Shown here: positions 43,990-64,000 of the stretch, piece by piece
Position numbering within the stretch: the first letter of the stretch is position 1
How the letters are laid out: each line of letters begins with the position of its first letter
Assembly: GCA_009746045.1 (NCBI GenBank)
Contig: RPFO01000436.1
Coordinates: forward strand, 243,501-307,500
Direction of reading: 5' to 3'
DNA: 64,000 nt
DNA from: Mesostigma viride
Taxonomy: Eukaryota > Streptophyta > Mesostigmatophyceae > Mesostigmatales > Mesostigmataceae
Translations under genes and position numbers: made by a program
The notes under the pieces: model-generated
What the model saw: the letters and a program-made list of their open reading frames with translations, nothing else
The model's database searches: none
Told to the model about the DNA's origin: nothing

Positions 43990-44137
43990 TGAGGCATGCC
44001 TGTGGCATGAGGGAATGGGGGCCGGGGTCTCTACCCCCTGCCCACTGTGCAGTGTGCACACTCAGGGATTAAAAGCACTCAGGTGCTCCTTGACTCCCCA
44101 ACGGGAGGACGTGTTCAATCATAACGAATTAATTAAG
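43990..44137 (+). mobile_element. 5'-truncated ORF1-element 3' end (F1)
   Basis: GGCATGAGGGAATGGGGG through CAGGGATTAAAAGCACTCAG matches the 3' UTR of the ORF1 element at 16100-16190. Then come the hairpin CTCCC-CAAC-GGGAG and a degenerate AATT tail. Confidence 0.75.
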
Positions 44138-44504
44138 TGATATTCTAGGATATAATGGCACCCAAACGCGATGCAGGACTCATAATACTCTCTCTATATA
44201 GGTTGGAGATGAACTATCGATGCATGGGATTCAACATGAGGATATCCGAACTTCCTCAATGGCTGCATGCATGATTTGCCTGTGCCTTGCAGGGCCTGCG
44301 CGTACACCATGCAGCTGTCTGGTTGCATCCCATCTGCAAGTTGTCTCCAACTGGGTCAAAAAGCTATATAGTAGTATTTCATTACGTACGTCAAATTTCG
44401 TTTTTATCTATGCACGTTTGCCCAGGCTCTAGCCTGTTAATTGGGGCTTGAAAAAATTGTAGGCAGTTTCTTTAACAAAAGGGAAGACCATAACTCAAGG
44501 TTGT

Positions 44505-44509
44505 TTACA
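44505..44509 (-). terminator. TGTAA polyadenylation signal candidate of the minus-strand gene
   Basis: TGTAA on the minus strand lies about 165 bp after the stop at 44674. It is the nearest match in a plausible position. Confidence 0.35.
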
Positions 44510-44673
44510 TACTACTACATCATTAGCTCCATGCTGCCCATATAAAGAACAACGAATGTACATCGAACACTTGGCGCACGTCACCCCCAAGAAAGGGTTT
44601 TTGGGTCACTTAGCAATGAAATAACCTCATGTCCAAAAGAATCTCCATCCAACGCTTGGTGAGGGTGACCCCC

Positions 44674-64000
<19,327 letters not shown>

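Overview
The window looks like nuclear DNA of a GC-rich, intron-rich and very repeat-rich unicellular eukaryote, most likely a chlorophyte green alga. The evidence is GT-AG introns with phase-consistent exons, a TGTAA element about 100 bp after one stop codon (the usual chlorophyte polyadenylation signal), short TTTAGGG-like telomeric scraps, and a Penelope-like retroelement with an N-terminal GIY-YIG nuclease, an arrangement reported from green algae and some other lineages. The species is not identified. No rRNA, free-standing tRNA gene, CRISPR array or bacterial operon was seen.

Three protein-coding genes can be supported. (1) 765-7956, plus strand: the C-terminal six exons of a nucleostemin/GNL3-type circularly permuted GTPase, which acts in large ribosomal subunit assembly. 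(2) 31470-33434, plus strand: an intronless 654-residue F-box-like, leucine-rich-repeat protein. (3) 44674 to the right edge, minus strand: ten exons encoding the last 1,866 or so residues of a large protein I do not recognise. All nine of its intron phases match.

Between these genes, about 8.4-44.2 kb is a transposon and satellite landscape. It holds a 4.7-kb Penelope-like element with direct terminal repeats and a target duplication, a LINE with a reverse transcriptase ORF, and several elements that carry only an L1-ORF1-like RNA-binding ORF. Other residents are four (GATG)n arrays totalling about 4.5 kb (one inside a 2.75-kb tandem duplication), three hAT-type elements with 8-bp target duplications (one exact pair, one nested, one cutting a retroelement hairpin), a TA-flanked element with terminal hairpins, a TTAA-flanked piggyBac-like element, and tRNA-derived SINE-like units. 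Many retroelement 3' ends share one design: a short perfect hairpin followed by an (AATT)n tail.

Two patterns stand out. First, introns of both multi-exon genes contain successive decaying copies of the neighbouring exon edge plus its splice site, on donor and acceptor sides, as if introns grow by tandem duplication at their borders. Second, ORF1-only and reverse-transcriptase-bearing retroelements end in the same subfamily-specific hairpin plus AATT tail, suggesting a shared or divided retrotransposition system. The giant low-complexity arrays at 378-758, 6145-6860, 20276-28282 and 51957-55363 keep all frames open and generate spurious long ORFs that should not be annotated as proteins.
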